The translations under genes and the position numbers were made by a program. A stretch of DNA of 64,000 nt from Micromonospora andamanensis (GTDB taxonomy: Bacteria; Actinomycetota; Actinomycetes; Mycobacteriales; Micromonosporaceae). The notes beneath the pieces were generated by a model. It saw only the letters and a program-made list of their open reading frames with translations, was not told the origin of the DNA and did no database searches. This document shows, in pieces, positions 41,915 through 51,084 of the stretch (within the stretch, counting starts at the first letter, position 1; each line of letters begins with the position of its first letter). The stretch lies in NCBI RefSeq assembly GCF_016863495.1, contig NZ_BOOZ01000014.1:62001-126000 (forward strand), written 5' to 3'.

Positions 41915-44900
41915 CTACTGGCGGTCGATCTGGTGACCCACCACGGCCGGGCCGAGCATGACGGCGAAGCCCGAACCGTCGCGACGTGGATCAGCCGCGG
42001 GCAGCTCCACCGCCTCACCGTTCGCCGTCGACCCCACCGGCCGGGGGCCGACCCAACCGACCACCACGTCGGTCTCACCCTTGAGGAACCGATGGGCACG
42101 CACCCCGCCGGTCGCCCGCCCCTTCGCCGGGTACGCCGAAAGCGGCGTCACCTTGACCGTCGCGCCTGTCGACGTGACCACCATCGGCTCACCGTGCGCC
42201 GGATCGTCGGTGCGGACCGCGCCGAAGAACACCACCCGCGCCCCGGACGGCAGGGCGATGCCGGCCATCCCGCCACCCCGCAGCCCCTGCGCGCGAATCG
42301 TCCCGGCGGGGAACCGCAGCAGCGAGGCCGCGCTGGTCAGGAAGGCCAGGGTCTCGCCGCCGTCGACCAGCCAGGTCGCCCCGACCACCTCGTCGCCGTC
42401 CCGCAGCCCGATCACCTCGAACTCGTCGGACCGCACCGGCCAGTCCGGGGCGCACACCTTCACCACGCCCTGCCGGGTACCGAGCGCCAGGCCCGGCGAA
42501 CCCTCGGCGGAGGCGCCCAGCGGTGCCAGGCCGACCACCGTCTCCCCCGGCTCCAGCGGCACCAGCTCGGCGGCCGACATCCCGCCCCGCAACGACACGG
42601 TGCCGGCCTGCTCCGGCAGCACCGGCAGCGGCAGCACGTCCACCTTGAACGCCCGGCCGGCACTCGTCACGAGCAGTACCCGACCCCGCGCCGTGGAGTG
42701 CACCACGGCGCGTACCGCGTCGTGCTTGACCCTGCCGTGCCGGCGACGTCCCTCGGCGGCCTCCTCCGACTCGGCCGCAGTACGAGCCACCAACCCGGTC
42801 GCCGACAGGATCACCTGGCACGGGTCGTCGGCCACCTCCAACGGGCCCGCTGGCACCGAAGCGGCGAGCACCTCCTTGAGGTCACCGTCGACGAGCGTGG
42901 TCCGCCGGGGAGCGGCGAACTGCTTGACCACGGCGGCCAGCTCGTCCGAGACGACCTTCTTCAGCACGTTCTCGTCGTCCAGGATCGTCGACAGCTCGGC
43001 GATCTCGCCGCGCAGCTTCTGCTGCTCGGCCTCCAGCTCCAGCCGGTCGTACTTCGTCAACCGGCGCAGCGGGGTGTCCAGGATGTAGTTGGCCTGGATC
43101 TCGGAGAGCTTGAACTGGCGCATCAGGCCGCTCCGGGCCGCCTGGGCGTCCTCGCTGGCCCGGATCAGCTTGACCACCTTGTCGATGTCGAGCAGGGCGA
43201 TCAGCAGCCCGTCGACCAGGTGCAGCCGCTCCTCCCGCTTGCGCTTGCGGTACGCGCTGCGCCGGGTCACCACCTCGTACCGGTGGGCCAGGAACACCTC
43301 CAGCAGCTCCTTGAGCCCCAGAGTGCGCGGCTGCCCGTCGACAAGCACCAGGTTGTTGACGCCGAAGGACTGCTCCAGCGGGGTCAACCGGTAGAGGTCG
43401 GCGAGCAGCGCCTGCGGGTTCACGCCTACCTTGCACTCGATGACCAGCCGGGTGCCGCTCTCGCGGTCGGTGAGGTCCTTGACATCGGCGATCCCGGTGA
43501 GCCGCTTCGTCTTGGTCACCTCGTTGGTGATGGCCGCGATGACCTTCTCCGCGCCGATGCCGTACGGCAACTCGACAACGGTGATCGCCTGCCGACCCCG
43601 GCTGCCCTCCAGCGGCCCGATCTCCACCTTGCCCCGCATCCGCACCACACCACGGCCGGTCTCGTACGCCCGGCGCACCTCGTCGAGGCCGAGCAGCATG
43701 CCGCCGGTGGGCAGGTCGGGGCCGGGCACGAACTCCATGAGCTTGTCGAGGGTGGCGTTCGGGTGCCGGATCAGCCACCGGGCCGCGGCGACCACCTCGC
43801 CCAGGTTGTGCGGGATCATGTTCGTCGCCATCCCGACCGCGATCCCGGCGGCGCCGTTGACAAGCAGGTTCGGGAAGGCGGCCGGCAGCACTGTGGGCTG
43901 GGTCAGCGAGCCGTCGTAGTTGGGCTCGACGTCGACGGTGTCCTCACCCAGCTCACCGACGAGCAGCATCGCCTCCCGCGACATCCGAGCCTCGGTGTAT
44001 CTCGCCGCTGCCGGTCCATCGTCTGAGCTTCCAAAATTTCCATGCCCGTCGATGAGTGGCACGTTCAGCGAGAAGTCCTGCGCCAGCCGGACCATCGCGT
44101 CGTAGATCGCGGTGTCGCCGTGCGGGTGGTACTTGCCCATGCAGTTGTGGACTATGTAGCCCTCGGCGGCGAACGCGTGGTCGTCGGCTCCAACCTGGAT
44201 GTCGTAGGTGACGGCAGGGGCTACGGCCTCAACTGCGGCAACGCGAAGGAAAGAGCGGCCGGACAACGTCTCAAGCCGGTTCGCAAGCGGTGAGCCGATT
44301 CTCCGAAGTTTGCGCACCCACCCGTCGCGTTCCGCGCGCCACAGCGGGAACGACCGCTCCGAAAGGTGCACACCATTCCGGTCTTTGCCGTAACGCACCT
44401 TGCTTCCAGCACCCGACAGTGACGCCCGAAAAGCTTTACCGCCCACCTCGTGGAACCACCCGCCACCTCGATGCGCCTTGGTGAACTCCTGCATCACTGG
44501 ACCACAAGGAAGACGGTCGTTACCCTGTTTACCGCCGTAGGGATATCCAAGCTCCATCACCCGCCGAAGCCCCTCGTGCTTGTATGGAATTCGCACCCAG
44601 GGCAGAAGCAACTCGGCAACGGCAGCGGCGTCCCGCCCAGTAACGGCAAGGCCGCAGAGCGGGTGGTCGCCGGCTCGGTTGCTGGTCCAGTGGTGGCCGT
44701 GCACTCCCAAATCAGCAAGTATGGCGTATACCTGATGCACCAACGTCTCGCTGGTGCTCACAAAGACGACCTCTCGAAAACGTTTCCGCACATAGCCGTC
44801 GCCGTCGAAGAAGCCGGCGAGAAACGGCGCCCAGGCGGAGCGGTTTTCGATGATGTCGTCCGGGATCCGCTTGGCACGGCTGAGCGGCGTCGCAACGTCT

Positions 44901-45697
44901 AGCAGGCCCGGATGCCGGGCGAACGTGATGATGTGCTGGTCGCGATGGCCCGGCTTGGCTGCCTCGCGCTTGCCGCGAGTGGCATTCAATCCATTGGCTA
45001 TAGCCCAACCGTGCGCGGCATCGAGCGGCTCTTCGTCGCACATGTGTAGTCGGACACGACCGTCTGCGGCTCGTGCACGATCGGCGGGGAAGCCCTCGGC
45101 TACAACGAGCCCGCGGACGTAGTCGTAGATGTCCCCACCCGGGATGGCGGCCTGCCAGCGACGTCCGCCGTAAGCCAGTGTCAGGTGATTCTTCAGGTCC
45201 CGAGCTTCGGTCCAGCCAATGGTCAGATCATCATTTACGACCCGAAACCGTTGGCCGGGCGTGACGACCATGGTGTGACCATTGCTCCAGGTGATTCGGA
45301 CCAGTTCCGACACGGGATTTCGGTAAACCTGGGTGACCGGAGTGGCGGCGCCATCCCCGTCCAACACTAGGTTACCAATCTCTATGTCCTCGATAGCCCT
45401 GAGACCTTCGGGTGTGGAGACTAGCGTTCCCGCGACGAAACAGTCGCCGACGATCCGGGCGGACTTCACGTGCGCCCGGTCCGGGCGGTGGCCCTGCTCG
45501 TACATCGACCAGAGGATGCGTCGGTGCACCGGCTTGAGGCCGTCGCGCGCGTCGGGCAGTGCCCGGGAGTGGATGACCGAGAAGGCGTACTCCAGGTAGG
45601 AGTCGGAGACCTCGGTGGTCAGCGGGTTGTCGATGATCCGCGCGCCGGCCAGGTCGAACGCGGAATGGTCGACCTTTGTCTCCTTGCGGCGTGCCAT
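41915..45697 (-). CDS. parC: DNA topoisomerase (ATP-hydrolysing) subunit A with an intein, ParC type
   Basis: The precursor has 1260 residues, and excision of a 433-residue intein leaves a protein of about 827. N-extein residues 1-85 (EYAFSVIHSRALPDARDGL...) and C-extein residues from Cys519 (CMGKYHPHGDTAIYD) are the classic GyrA/ParC breakage-reunion domain. The active-site Tyr is in PAAARYTEAR (precursor residue 567, about 134 after splicing), and there is a C-terminal beta-pinwheel domain. The paired parE-like gene lies just upstream, so this is the second gyrase-like enzyme (topoisomerase IV), not GyrA. It relaxes or decatenates chromosomes. Confidence 0.92.
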   Translation of the reverse strand: MARRKETKVDHSAFDLAGARIIDNPLTTEVSDSYLEYAFSVIHSRALPDARDGLKPVHRRILWSMYEQGHRPDRAHVKSARIVGDCFVAGTLVSTPEGLRAIEDIEIGNLVLDGDGAATPVTQVYRNPVSELVRITWSNGHTMVVTPGQRFRVVNDDLTIGWTEARDLKNHLTLAYGGRRWQAAIPGGDIYDYVRGLVVAEGFPADRARAADGRVRLHMCDEEPLDAAHGWAIANGLNATRGKREAAKPGHRDQHIITFARHPGLLDVATPLSRAKRIPDDIIENRSAWAPFLAGFFDGDGYVRKRFREVVFVSTSETLVHQVYAILADLGVHGHHWTSNRAGDHPLCGLAVTGRDAAAVAELLLPWVRIPYKHEGLRRVMELGYPYGGKQGNDRLPCGPVMQEFTKAHRGGGWFHEVGGKAFRASLSGAGSKVRYGKDRNGVHLSERSFPLWRAERDGWVRKLRRIGSPLANRLETLSGRSFLRVAAVEAVAPAVTYDIQVGADDHAFAAEGYIVHNCMGKYHPHGDTAIYDAMVRLAQDFSLNVPLIDGHGNFGSSDDGPAAARYTEARMSREAMLLVGELGEDTVDVEPNYDGSLTQPTVLPAAFPNLLVNGAAGIAVGMATNMIPHNLGEVVAAARWLIRHPNATLDKLMEFVPGPDLPTGGMLLGLDEVRRAYETGRGVVRMRGKVEIGPLEGSRGRQAITVVELPYGIGAEKVIAAITNEVTKTKRLTGIADVKDLTDRESGTRLVIECKVGVNPQALLADLYRLTPLEQSFGVNNLVLVDGQPRTLGLKELLEVFLAHRYEVVTRRSAYRKRKREERLHLVDGLLIALLDIDKVVKLIRASEDAQAARSGLMRQFKLSEIQANYILDTPLRRLTKYDRLELEAEQQKLRGEIAELSTILDDENVLKKVVSDELAAVVKQFAAPRRTTLVDGDLKEVLAASVPAGPLEVADDPCQVILSATGLVARTAAESEEAAEGRRRHGRVKHDAVRAVVHSTARGRVLLVTSAGRAFKVDVLPLPVLPEQAGTVSLRGGMSAAELVPLEPGETVVGLAPLGASAEGSPGLALGTRQGVVKVCAPDWPVRSDEFEVIGLRDGDEVVGATWLVDGGETLAFLTSAASLLRFPAGTIRAQGLRGGGMAGIALPSGARVVFFGAVRTDDPAHGEPMVVTSTGATVKVTPLSAYPAKGRATGGVRAHRFLKGETDVVVGWVGPRPVGSTANGEAVELPAADPRRDGSGFAVMLGPAVVGHQIDRQ
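44144..45442 (-). mobile_element. Intein with LAGLIDADG homing endonuclease in ParC
   Basis: The intein spans residues 86-518 of ParC. Block A starts with Cys86 (CFVAGTLVSTPEG); the end is VHN (His517-Asn518), followed by Cys519 (+1). Blocks C and E of a LAGLIDADG endonuclease are visible (VRGLVVAEGF and LAGFFDGDGYV). Block B reads MVVTPGQRF, with Gln149 where the usual TxxH histidine stands. The host site is the conserved VGD/CMGKYHPHGD. Its DNA is lower in GC than the flanking exteins, fitting later acquisition. The block-B substitution may slow splicing or require another base. Confidence 0.9.
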
Positions 45698-45728
45698 GGC
45701 TCAGCTTTCCTTCCGAGAGACGCGATGG

Positions 45729-47786
45729 TCAGGCGTCGATGGCGGCACGGTCGACCCGGTCGGCGGAGTCGATGAGCCAGTTGCGGCGGGGCTCGACCTT
45801 CTCCCCCATCAGCAGTTCGAGGATCCGCTCGGCGGCGTCGACGTCGTCCAGGGTGATCCGGCGTACCGCGCGGGTGGCCGGGTTCATCGTGGTCTCCCAC
45901 AACTCGTCGGCGTCCATCTCGCCCAGACCCTTGAAGCGCGGGATGGGCGTGACGATCTGCTTGCCGGCCTTCTCCAGCTTGCGCACCGTCGTCTCCATCT
46001 CCACCTGGGTGTAGGTGTAGATGGTCTCCGGGTTGCGCCCCTTGGTCGTGATCTTGTGCAGCGGCGGCATGGCGGCGTAGAGCCGGCCCGCCTCGATCAA
46101 CGGCCGCATGTACCTGGCGAAGAGGGTGATCAGCAGCGTCCGGATGTGCGCGCCGTCGACATCGGCGTCGGCCATGATCAGCACCCGGCCGTAGCGCAGC
46201 GCGGACAGGTCGAAGGTGCGCCCGGAGCCGGCACCGAGCACCTGCACGATCGCCGCGCACTCGGCGTTGTCGAGCACCTGCTGAAGGCTGGCCTTCTGCA
46301 CATTGAGGATCTTGCCTCGGATCGGAAGGAGCGCTTGAAACTCCGCAGAACGGGCAAGTCGGCCTGTCCCGAGGGCGCTGTCCCCTTCCACGATGAACAA
46401 TTCACTCCTGTCGATGCCCGAGGCGCGGCAGTCGACGAGCTTGGCGGGCATGGCCGCGCCTTCGAGGGCGGTCTTGCGGCGGGCCGCGTCCTTCTGCTGC
46501 TTCTGGGTGAGGCGTACCCGGGACGCGTCGACGATCTTCTGGAGGACGGTGCGCGCCTCGGTGCGCGTCTTGCGGTCGTCCAGCCAGGACTTGACGTGCT
46601 GCTCGACCAGGCTCTGCACGACCTTCGTGATGCCGGCGGTGGAGAGCTCGTCCTTGGTCTGCGAGGTGAACTGCGGCTCGGGCACCCGCACGTGCACCAC
46701 AGCCGTCATGCCCTCCAGCACGTCGTCCAGCGTTGGCGCGTCCTCTTTGGCCTTGAGCAGGCCCCGGGTGTTGCGTACGGCGTCGGCGAGGGTACGCGCC
46801 AGCGCCCGCTCGAAACCCTTGCGGTGGGTGCCGCCGTGGGCGTTGCGGATGGTGTTGGTGAAGCACTCGACAGTGCGTTCGTAGCCGGTGCCCCAGCGGA
46901 AGGCGATCTCGACCTCGGCCCGGCGCTGCACGTTCGACTGCATCACGCCGTTGGCGTCGGCGGCGTTCTCCCGGTACGTCCCCTCGCCGGTGACCAGGAG
47001 GGTGCCGGAAACCGGTCGGTCGCCGGCCGGGGCGAGGAACTCCACCATGTCGGTGAGGCCGTTGGGATAGTGGAAGCGCTCCTCGGTGGGCTCCTCCGTG
47101 GTGCGGTCGCGCAACGTGTAGCCGACGCCGGGGACCAGGAAGGCGGTGTGCCGCAACTTGGCCCGCACCGCGTCGTGGTCGAGCGTGGCACCGGTCTCGA
47201 AGTAGCGGGGGTCGTGCCAGTAGCGGATCGAGGTGCCGGTGCGCTGACCGCGCTTCACCGCGCCGACGACCTGGAGCCCGGGGCCGGGGGTGAACGGCGC
47301 GTCGGGGCCGTCGCCGTCGAAGATGCCGGGCACGCCGTGCCGGAACGACATGGTGTGCACCTTGCCGCCCCGGCGCACGGTGACGTCGAAGCGGCGGGAC
47401 AGGGCGTTCACCGCCGAGGCGCCGACACCGTGCAGGCCGCCGGAGGTCTTGTAACCGGAGCCGCCGAACTTGCCTCCGGCGTGCAGGCGGGTGAGCACCA
47501 GCTCGACGCCGGAGATGCCGGAGCGGGCGTGCACGTCGGTGGGGATGCCCCGGCCGTTGTCGTCGACCTGCACCGAGCCGTCGGCGTGCAGGATGACCTC
47601 GACGCTCGTGGCGTGGCCGGCGACACCCTCGTCTGTCGAGTTGTCCAGGATCTCGTTGACGAGGTGACCCACGCCACGGCTGTCGGTGGAGCCGATGTAC
47701 ATGCCGGGCCGCTTGCGGACGGCGTCCAGCCCCTCGAGGTGGGTGAGGTCGTCGGCCCCATACAGGGTGTCAGGCTCTGCGGTCAA
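45729..47786 (-). CDS. parE: DNA topoisomerase IV/gyrase subunit B, ParE type
   Basis: The protein has 685 residues from a TTG at 47786 (protein LTAEPDTLYG). The GHKL ATPase motifs NEILDNSTDE, VDDNGRGIP and GGLHGVGASAVN, the transducer domain, and the Toprim motifs VEGDSALG and MADADVDGAHIRTLL are present. The TTG follows GGGGAGTA; a GTG at 47876 would add 30 residues with a poorer ribosome site. It lies upstream of the intein-bearing parC, so the two form the second type II topoisomerase of the genome. The C-terminus is typical, with no intein. Confidence 0.9.
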   Translation of the reverse strand: MTAEPDTLYGADDLTHLEGLDAVRKRPGMYIGSTDSRGVGHLVNEILDNSTDEGVAGHATSVEVILHADGSVQVDDNGRGIPTDVHARSGISGVELVLTRLHAGGKFGGSGYKTSGGLHGVGASAVNALSRRFDVTVRRGGKVHTMSFRHGVPGIFDGDGPDAPFTPGPGLQVVGAVKRGQRTGTSIRYWHDPRYFETGATLDHDAVRAKLRHTAFLVPGVGYTLRDRTTEEPTEERFHYPNGLTDMVEFLAPAGDRPVSGTLLVTGEGTYRENAADANGVMQSNVQRRAEVEIAFRWGTGYERTVECFTNTIRNAHGGTHRKGFERALARTLADAVRNTRGLLKAKEDAPTLDDVLEGMTAVVHVRVPEPQFTSQTKDELSTAGITKVVQSLVEQHVKSWLDDRKTRTEARTVLQKIVDASRVRLTQKQQKDAARRKTALEGAAMPAKLVDCRASGIDRSELFIVEGDSALGTGRLARSAEFQALLPIRGKILNVQKASLQQVLDNAECAAIVQVLGAGSGRTFDLSALRYGRVLIMADADVDGAHIRTLLITLFARYMRPLIEAGRLYAAMPPLHKITTKGRNPETIYTYTQVEMETTVRKLEKAGKQIVTPIPRFKGLGEMDADELWETTMNPATRAVRRITLDDVDAAERILELLMGEKVEPRRNWLIDSADRVDRAAIDA

Positions 47787-48128
47787 CTGGTCGTACTCCC
47801 CGGTCTCGGCGATGTGCTTCCCCGCGCCGTCGGCGGTCGGCCCGGCGCGGACACGCCGCAGCGAGCGTAGCCGCACGCCCCGACAACCTGTACGGACACC
47901 CGCCCGGCACGCCGAGGGCCGCTGTTGGCGGACCTGCTGCGGTCAACACCCCGGTCGCCGGCCTTATGCCCACCGGCGCTGGTCGGGGTCCGCCCCGGAC
48001 GGCCGATCGCGGCAGCCCCGTCGGCCCCTGCCGAACCGCCCGTCACAGATGTTTCCCACTGTTGACGTTCGTCACACGTGCGTGATCTCATCACCGCACC
48101 AGAAGATCTTTCATATTTCCATGAACGG
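47787..48128. other. Divergent region between parE and a secreted hydrolase gene
   Basis: The 342 bases contain the parE promoter region and the promoter of the SGNH hydrolase. Up to 47876 the sequence could encode an N-terminal extension of ParE. I see no stable RNA or repeat here. Confidence 0.35.
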
Positions 48129-49397
48129 ATGGGGATGCCGATGTCCGCGTTGCGTCGTACCGCCGCCGCGATGGCCCTGGCCGTCGCCGCGGCGACCCTC
48201 TCCCCCGCCGTCGCGGCCCCCGCCGCCTCGGCCGCGCCACCCACCGCGGCGGTGGCCCTCGGCGACAGCTTCATCAGCGGCGAAGGCGCCGGCGCCTACC
48301 AGCCGGTGGTCGACGCGACAGGCGTCGCGCGGGGCTTCCCGGGATGGACAGCCCCCAACAACGACGCCTTCTTCTGCCACCGCTCGGCCAACGCCTCACT
48401 GCACCAGGCGACGCTGCCCGGCATCCAGAACCGGTTCAATCTGGCCTGCTCCGGCGGCCAGCCGCACGACATCGCCGCCGCCTCGTCGGCCCGGACGAAC
48501 GGGCGGCAGGTCGCCGCCCAGCTCGACCAGCTCCGCGCGGTCGCGCAGACCCACGACATCGACCTGGTGCTGATCGGGCTCGGCTCGAACAACAGCTCGT
48601 TCACCTTCGGCGGGGTCGCCGAGAAGTGCGCCAACCGGTTCATCGCCGACGCCTGGACCGGCTGGTGGGAGTTCTGGGCGTACCTGGGCGGGCCGGTGGA
48701 GCAGAAGCCCTGCACGGACGCCGACCTGGCCACCGCCGCGCAGCTCACCGCCGCGACGGCGGAGACCACCTCGGCGGTACGCCAGATCCTGACCACCCTG
48801 CGGGAGGTGGACGCCGACGGCCAGCACCGGGTGGTGTTGCAGGACTACACCAACCCGCTGCCGCTGGACCTGGCCCCGACGTACCACTCGGAGGACAGCC
48901 GGGACGACACCCGGGACAAGTTCCGTGCGCTGGGCGCCGAGCGGTACGCGTCCGGCTGCCCGATCCACCGGGCGAGTCTCGCGCCCGGTCACCGGTTCTC
49001 GCAGGGCCTCGGGAGCATCGTGCGCTCCGCCCGGGACACCCTGGCCGCCGAGTTCACCGGCACCGACCTGGTCTACCTCAACGTGCAGCGGGCCTTCGAC
49101 GGCGCCCGGCTCTGCGAGAACACGAACAGCCCGACCGGCACCCTGGCCACCCCGATCCGGCTGATGGACAACCCGCCGAACGGGACCTTCGTGACAAGCC
49201 TCTCCGGCAAGGACAAGATCGCCATCCAGCGGATCGCCAACACCTGCGTGAGCTACTTCCAGACCTGCCAGGAGTCGTGGCACCCGAACGCCGCCGGGCA
49301 CCAGGTGCTGGGCCAGTGCCTCTCCGGCGCGGCCACCGCCACGGCCCGCTCGGTCGCCTGCGTACGCGCCTCGAACGGCACGATAGGCGTTTCCTGA
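48129..49397 (+). CDS. Secreted SGNH/GDSL-type lipase/esterase
   Basis: The protein has about 422 residues, with a Sec signal peptide ending near ASAA. The nucleophile block is ALGDSFISGEG, typical of actinobacterial secreted SGNH-2 enzymes. IGLGSNNSSF provides the Gly/Asn block, and WHPNAAGHQVLG carries the late Asp/His-equivalent motif. Ten or so cysteines suggest disulfides. It would hydrolyse acyl esters outside the cell. The start may be 48129, 48135 or 48141, all ATG in frame. Confidence 0.85.
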   Translation: MGMPMSALRRTAAAMALAVAAATLSPAVAAPAASAAPPTAAVALGDSFISGEGAGAYQPVVDATGVARGFPGWTAPNNDAFFCHRSANASLHQATLPGIQNRFNLACSGGQPHDIAAASSARTNGRQVAAQLDQLRAVAQTHDIDLVLIGLGSNNSSFTFGGVAEKCANRFIADAWTGWWEFWAYLGGPVEQKPCTDADLATAAQLTAATAETTSAVRQILTTLREVDADGQHRVVLQDYTNPLPLDLAPTYHSEDSRDDTRDKFRALGAERYASGCPIHRASLAPGHRFSQGLGSIVRSARDTLAAEFTGTDLVYLNVQRAFDGARLCENTNSPTGTLATPIRLMDNPPNGTFVTSLSGKDKIAIQRIANTCVSYFQTCQESWHPNAAGHQVLGQCLSGAATATARSVACVRASNGTIGVS

Positions 49398-49417
49398 CCG
49401 GCCCGAACCCGGGTCGT

Positions 49418-49451
49418 GGTGCCCCGGAACCCGAACGGGTTCCGGGGCACC
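49418..49451 (+). terminator. Terminator of the SGNH hydrolase gene
   Basis: Perfect 15-bp arms (49418-49432 and 49437-49451) flank a GAAC tetraloop, 20 nt past the stop codon. It lacks a U-tract, as is usual in actinomycetes. Confidence 0.85.
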
Positions 49452-49529
49452 GTCGTTCCGATCCGTGCGTGGCGGGCCGACGACCCGCGCGGGGGCGGCC
49501 CCCGGCGACTACCTACCCGCCGGTAACCT

Positions 49530-50390
49530 GTGGTCGTGAACGCGGTGGAGTACCAGCAGGAGTTCGTCCAGGTCGACGGCGCCCGCCTCGGCGTCCAGGT
49601 CTACCCGGAACCCGAGGGGGTGACCGACGCCCCGGTGGTGCTGATCGCCCCGGCGATGGGGGTCCGGGCCCGCTACTACCGGCCGTTCGCCGCCGCGCTG
49701 CGCGCCGCCGGACTCGCCGTGGTCGTGGCGGACCTGCGTGGCACCGGCGAGAGCACTCCCCCGCCCAGCCGCGCCTGCCGGTACGGCTACGCGGAACTGG
49801 CCGCCGACATCGGGGCGGTACGGGCGGCGCTCAAGCCCCGGCTCGACGGCCGGCGGACGGTGGTGCTGGGGCACTCCCTCGGCGGCCAGGCCGCCGTGCT
49901 GCACCTGGCCCTGCACGGCGGGCACGAGGTGGACGGGCTGGCCCTCATCGCGGTCGGCATCCCCTACTGGCGTGACTTCACAGGTCTCCGGCGGTACGGG
50001 TTGCTGCCGGTATCCCAGGGCATCGCCGCCACGGCCCGGTTGCTCGGGGTCTGGCCCGGGTGGGGCTTCGGTGGCCGGCAGGCGCGCGGGGTGATCCGCG
50101 ACTGGGCGCACACCGCCCGCACCGGACGCTTCCCCAAGGTGGACGGGGTGGACGCCGAGGCGGCGGTGCGGCGGATCCGCACGCCCGTGCTGGCGATAAG
50201 CGTCGACGGCGACCAGTACACCCCGCACCCGACGCTGGACCGCCTCTGCGCGAAGCTGACCGCGGCACCCGTCGAGCGCGAGCGCTACGGCGCGCCGGGC
50301 ACCGCCCTGGACCATTTCACCTGGGTACGCGCCGCCGGGCCGCTGGCCGCGCGGGTCGCCGACTTCGCCACCACCCTGCCCGTACGCTGA
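49530..50390 (+). CDS. Alpha/beta hydrolase
   Basis: The protein has 286 residues. The hydrolase_4 fold shows the oxyanion stretch LIAPAMGVRARYY, DLRGTGES, nucleophile elbow LGHSLGGQAA and a late ALDHFTWV with the His. The Asp is probably in SVDGDQYTP. It lacks a signal peptide, so it is cytoplasmic. It is similar to predicted YheT/YbeI-type esterases. The GTG at 49530 is the most upstream start; substrate unknown. Confidence 0.8.
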   Translation: MVVNAVEYQQEFVQVDGARLGVQVYPEPEGVTDAPVVLIAPAMGVRARYYRPFAAALRAAGLAVVVADLRGTGESTPPPSRACRYGYAELAADIGAVRAALKPRLDGRRTVVLGHSLGGQAAVLHLALHGGHEVDGLALIAVGIPYWRDFTGLRRYGLLPVSQGIAATARLLGVWPGWGFGGRQARGVIRDWAHTARTGRFPKVDGVDAEAAVRRIRTPVLAISVDGDQYTPHPTLDRLCAKLTAAPVERERYGAPGTALDHFTWVRAAGPLAARVADFATTLPVR

Positions 50391-50396
50391 CCCCGG

Positions 50397-50930
50397 TCAG
50401 GCCGCCGGGCCGGCCGCGCCGCGCCGACGGAACCGGAACAGCAGTCGGGCCACGGTCATCGGCAGCAGGTGCAGCACCACCACCAGCACGGCCGCCAGCG
50501 TGGCGATCTGACCGGCGGAGAGCCCGGCCAGGGCCAGCACGAGCCCCGCGCACGCCACGGTGACCAGCGCGTGGCCCGCGATCCGCAGCGCGATCCGCCA
50601 GGGTGAGGAGTCCACCTCGGGCTCGACCGATCGCCGCAGCGCCGCGCTGACCGCCGCCGCGAGCGCGGTCAGTCCGGCGAACTGCAGGGCCCAGAACGCC
50701 ACCCGCCAGACACTGGCGTCGTCGGTCGCCGACGGCGCGACCAGGGTGGTCAGCGCGAGCCCGAGGAAGGCCGGCGGCCACGCGAGGACGAAGGCGGTCG
50801 GCACCGCCAGCGCGATCCTGTTCGACAGACCCGGCTGTGGGCTGACCTCCTGCGCGATGCGGTCGGTCACCTCTTCGGAGGCCCACACCAACCCGCGGTC
50901 GGAGCCCGTTTCCGGTGCCGGATGTGACAT
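50397..50930 (-). CDS. Membrane protein of unknown function
   Basis: The protein has 177 residues with four predicted membrane helices (roughly 42-66, 79-97, 118-141 and 145-165) and a short acidic N-terminus containing WASEEVTDRIAQE. No recognised domain. It converges on the alpha/beta hydrolase gene, 6 nt apart. The ATG start is at 50930, with no clear alternative. Confidence 0.65.
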   Translation of the reverse strand: MSHPAPETGSDRGLVWASEEVTDRIAQEVSPQPGLSNRIALAVPTAFVLAWPPAFLGLALTTLVAPSATDDASVWRVAFWALQFAGLTALAAAVSAALRRSVEPEVDSSPWRIALRIAGHALVTVACAGLVLALAGLSAGQIATLAAVLVVVLHLLPMTVARLLFRFRRRGAAGPAA

Positions 50931-51084
50931 GCGGCGAGCGTAGTGGGGCCGGTCAATCCGCCCGAGGGCGGACGTGCCCGCGAGCGGTCCACCTCCACGC
51001 AGGCGACGTGACCTGCCTCACGCGACATCACAGCTGTCGGTCCTGCGGTGTCTTGAGGCCGAACCCTGACGCGAAGGAGACACC

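Noticed and set aside
42189-44026. Long frames on both strands within parC
   Set aside because: They follow from codon bias of the topoisomerase gene; none shows a domain or ribosome site.
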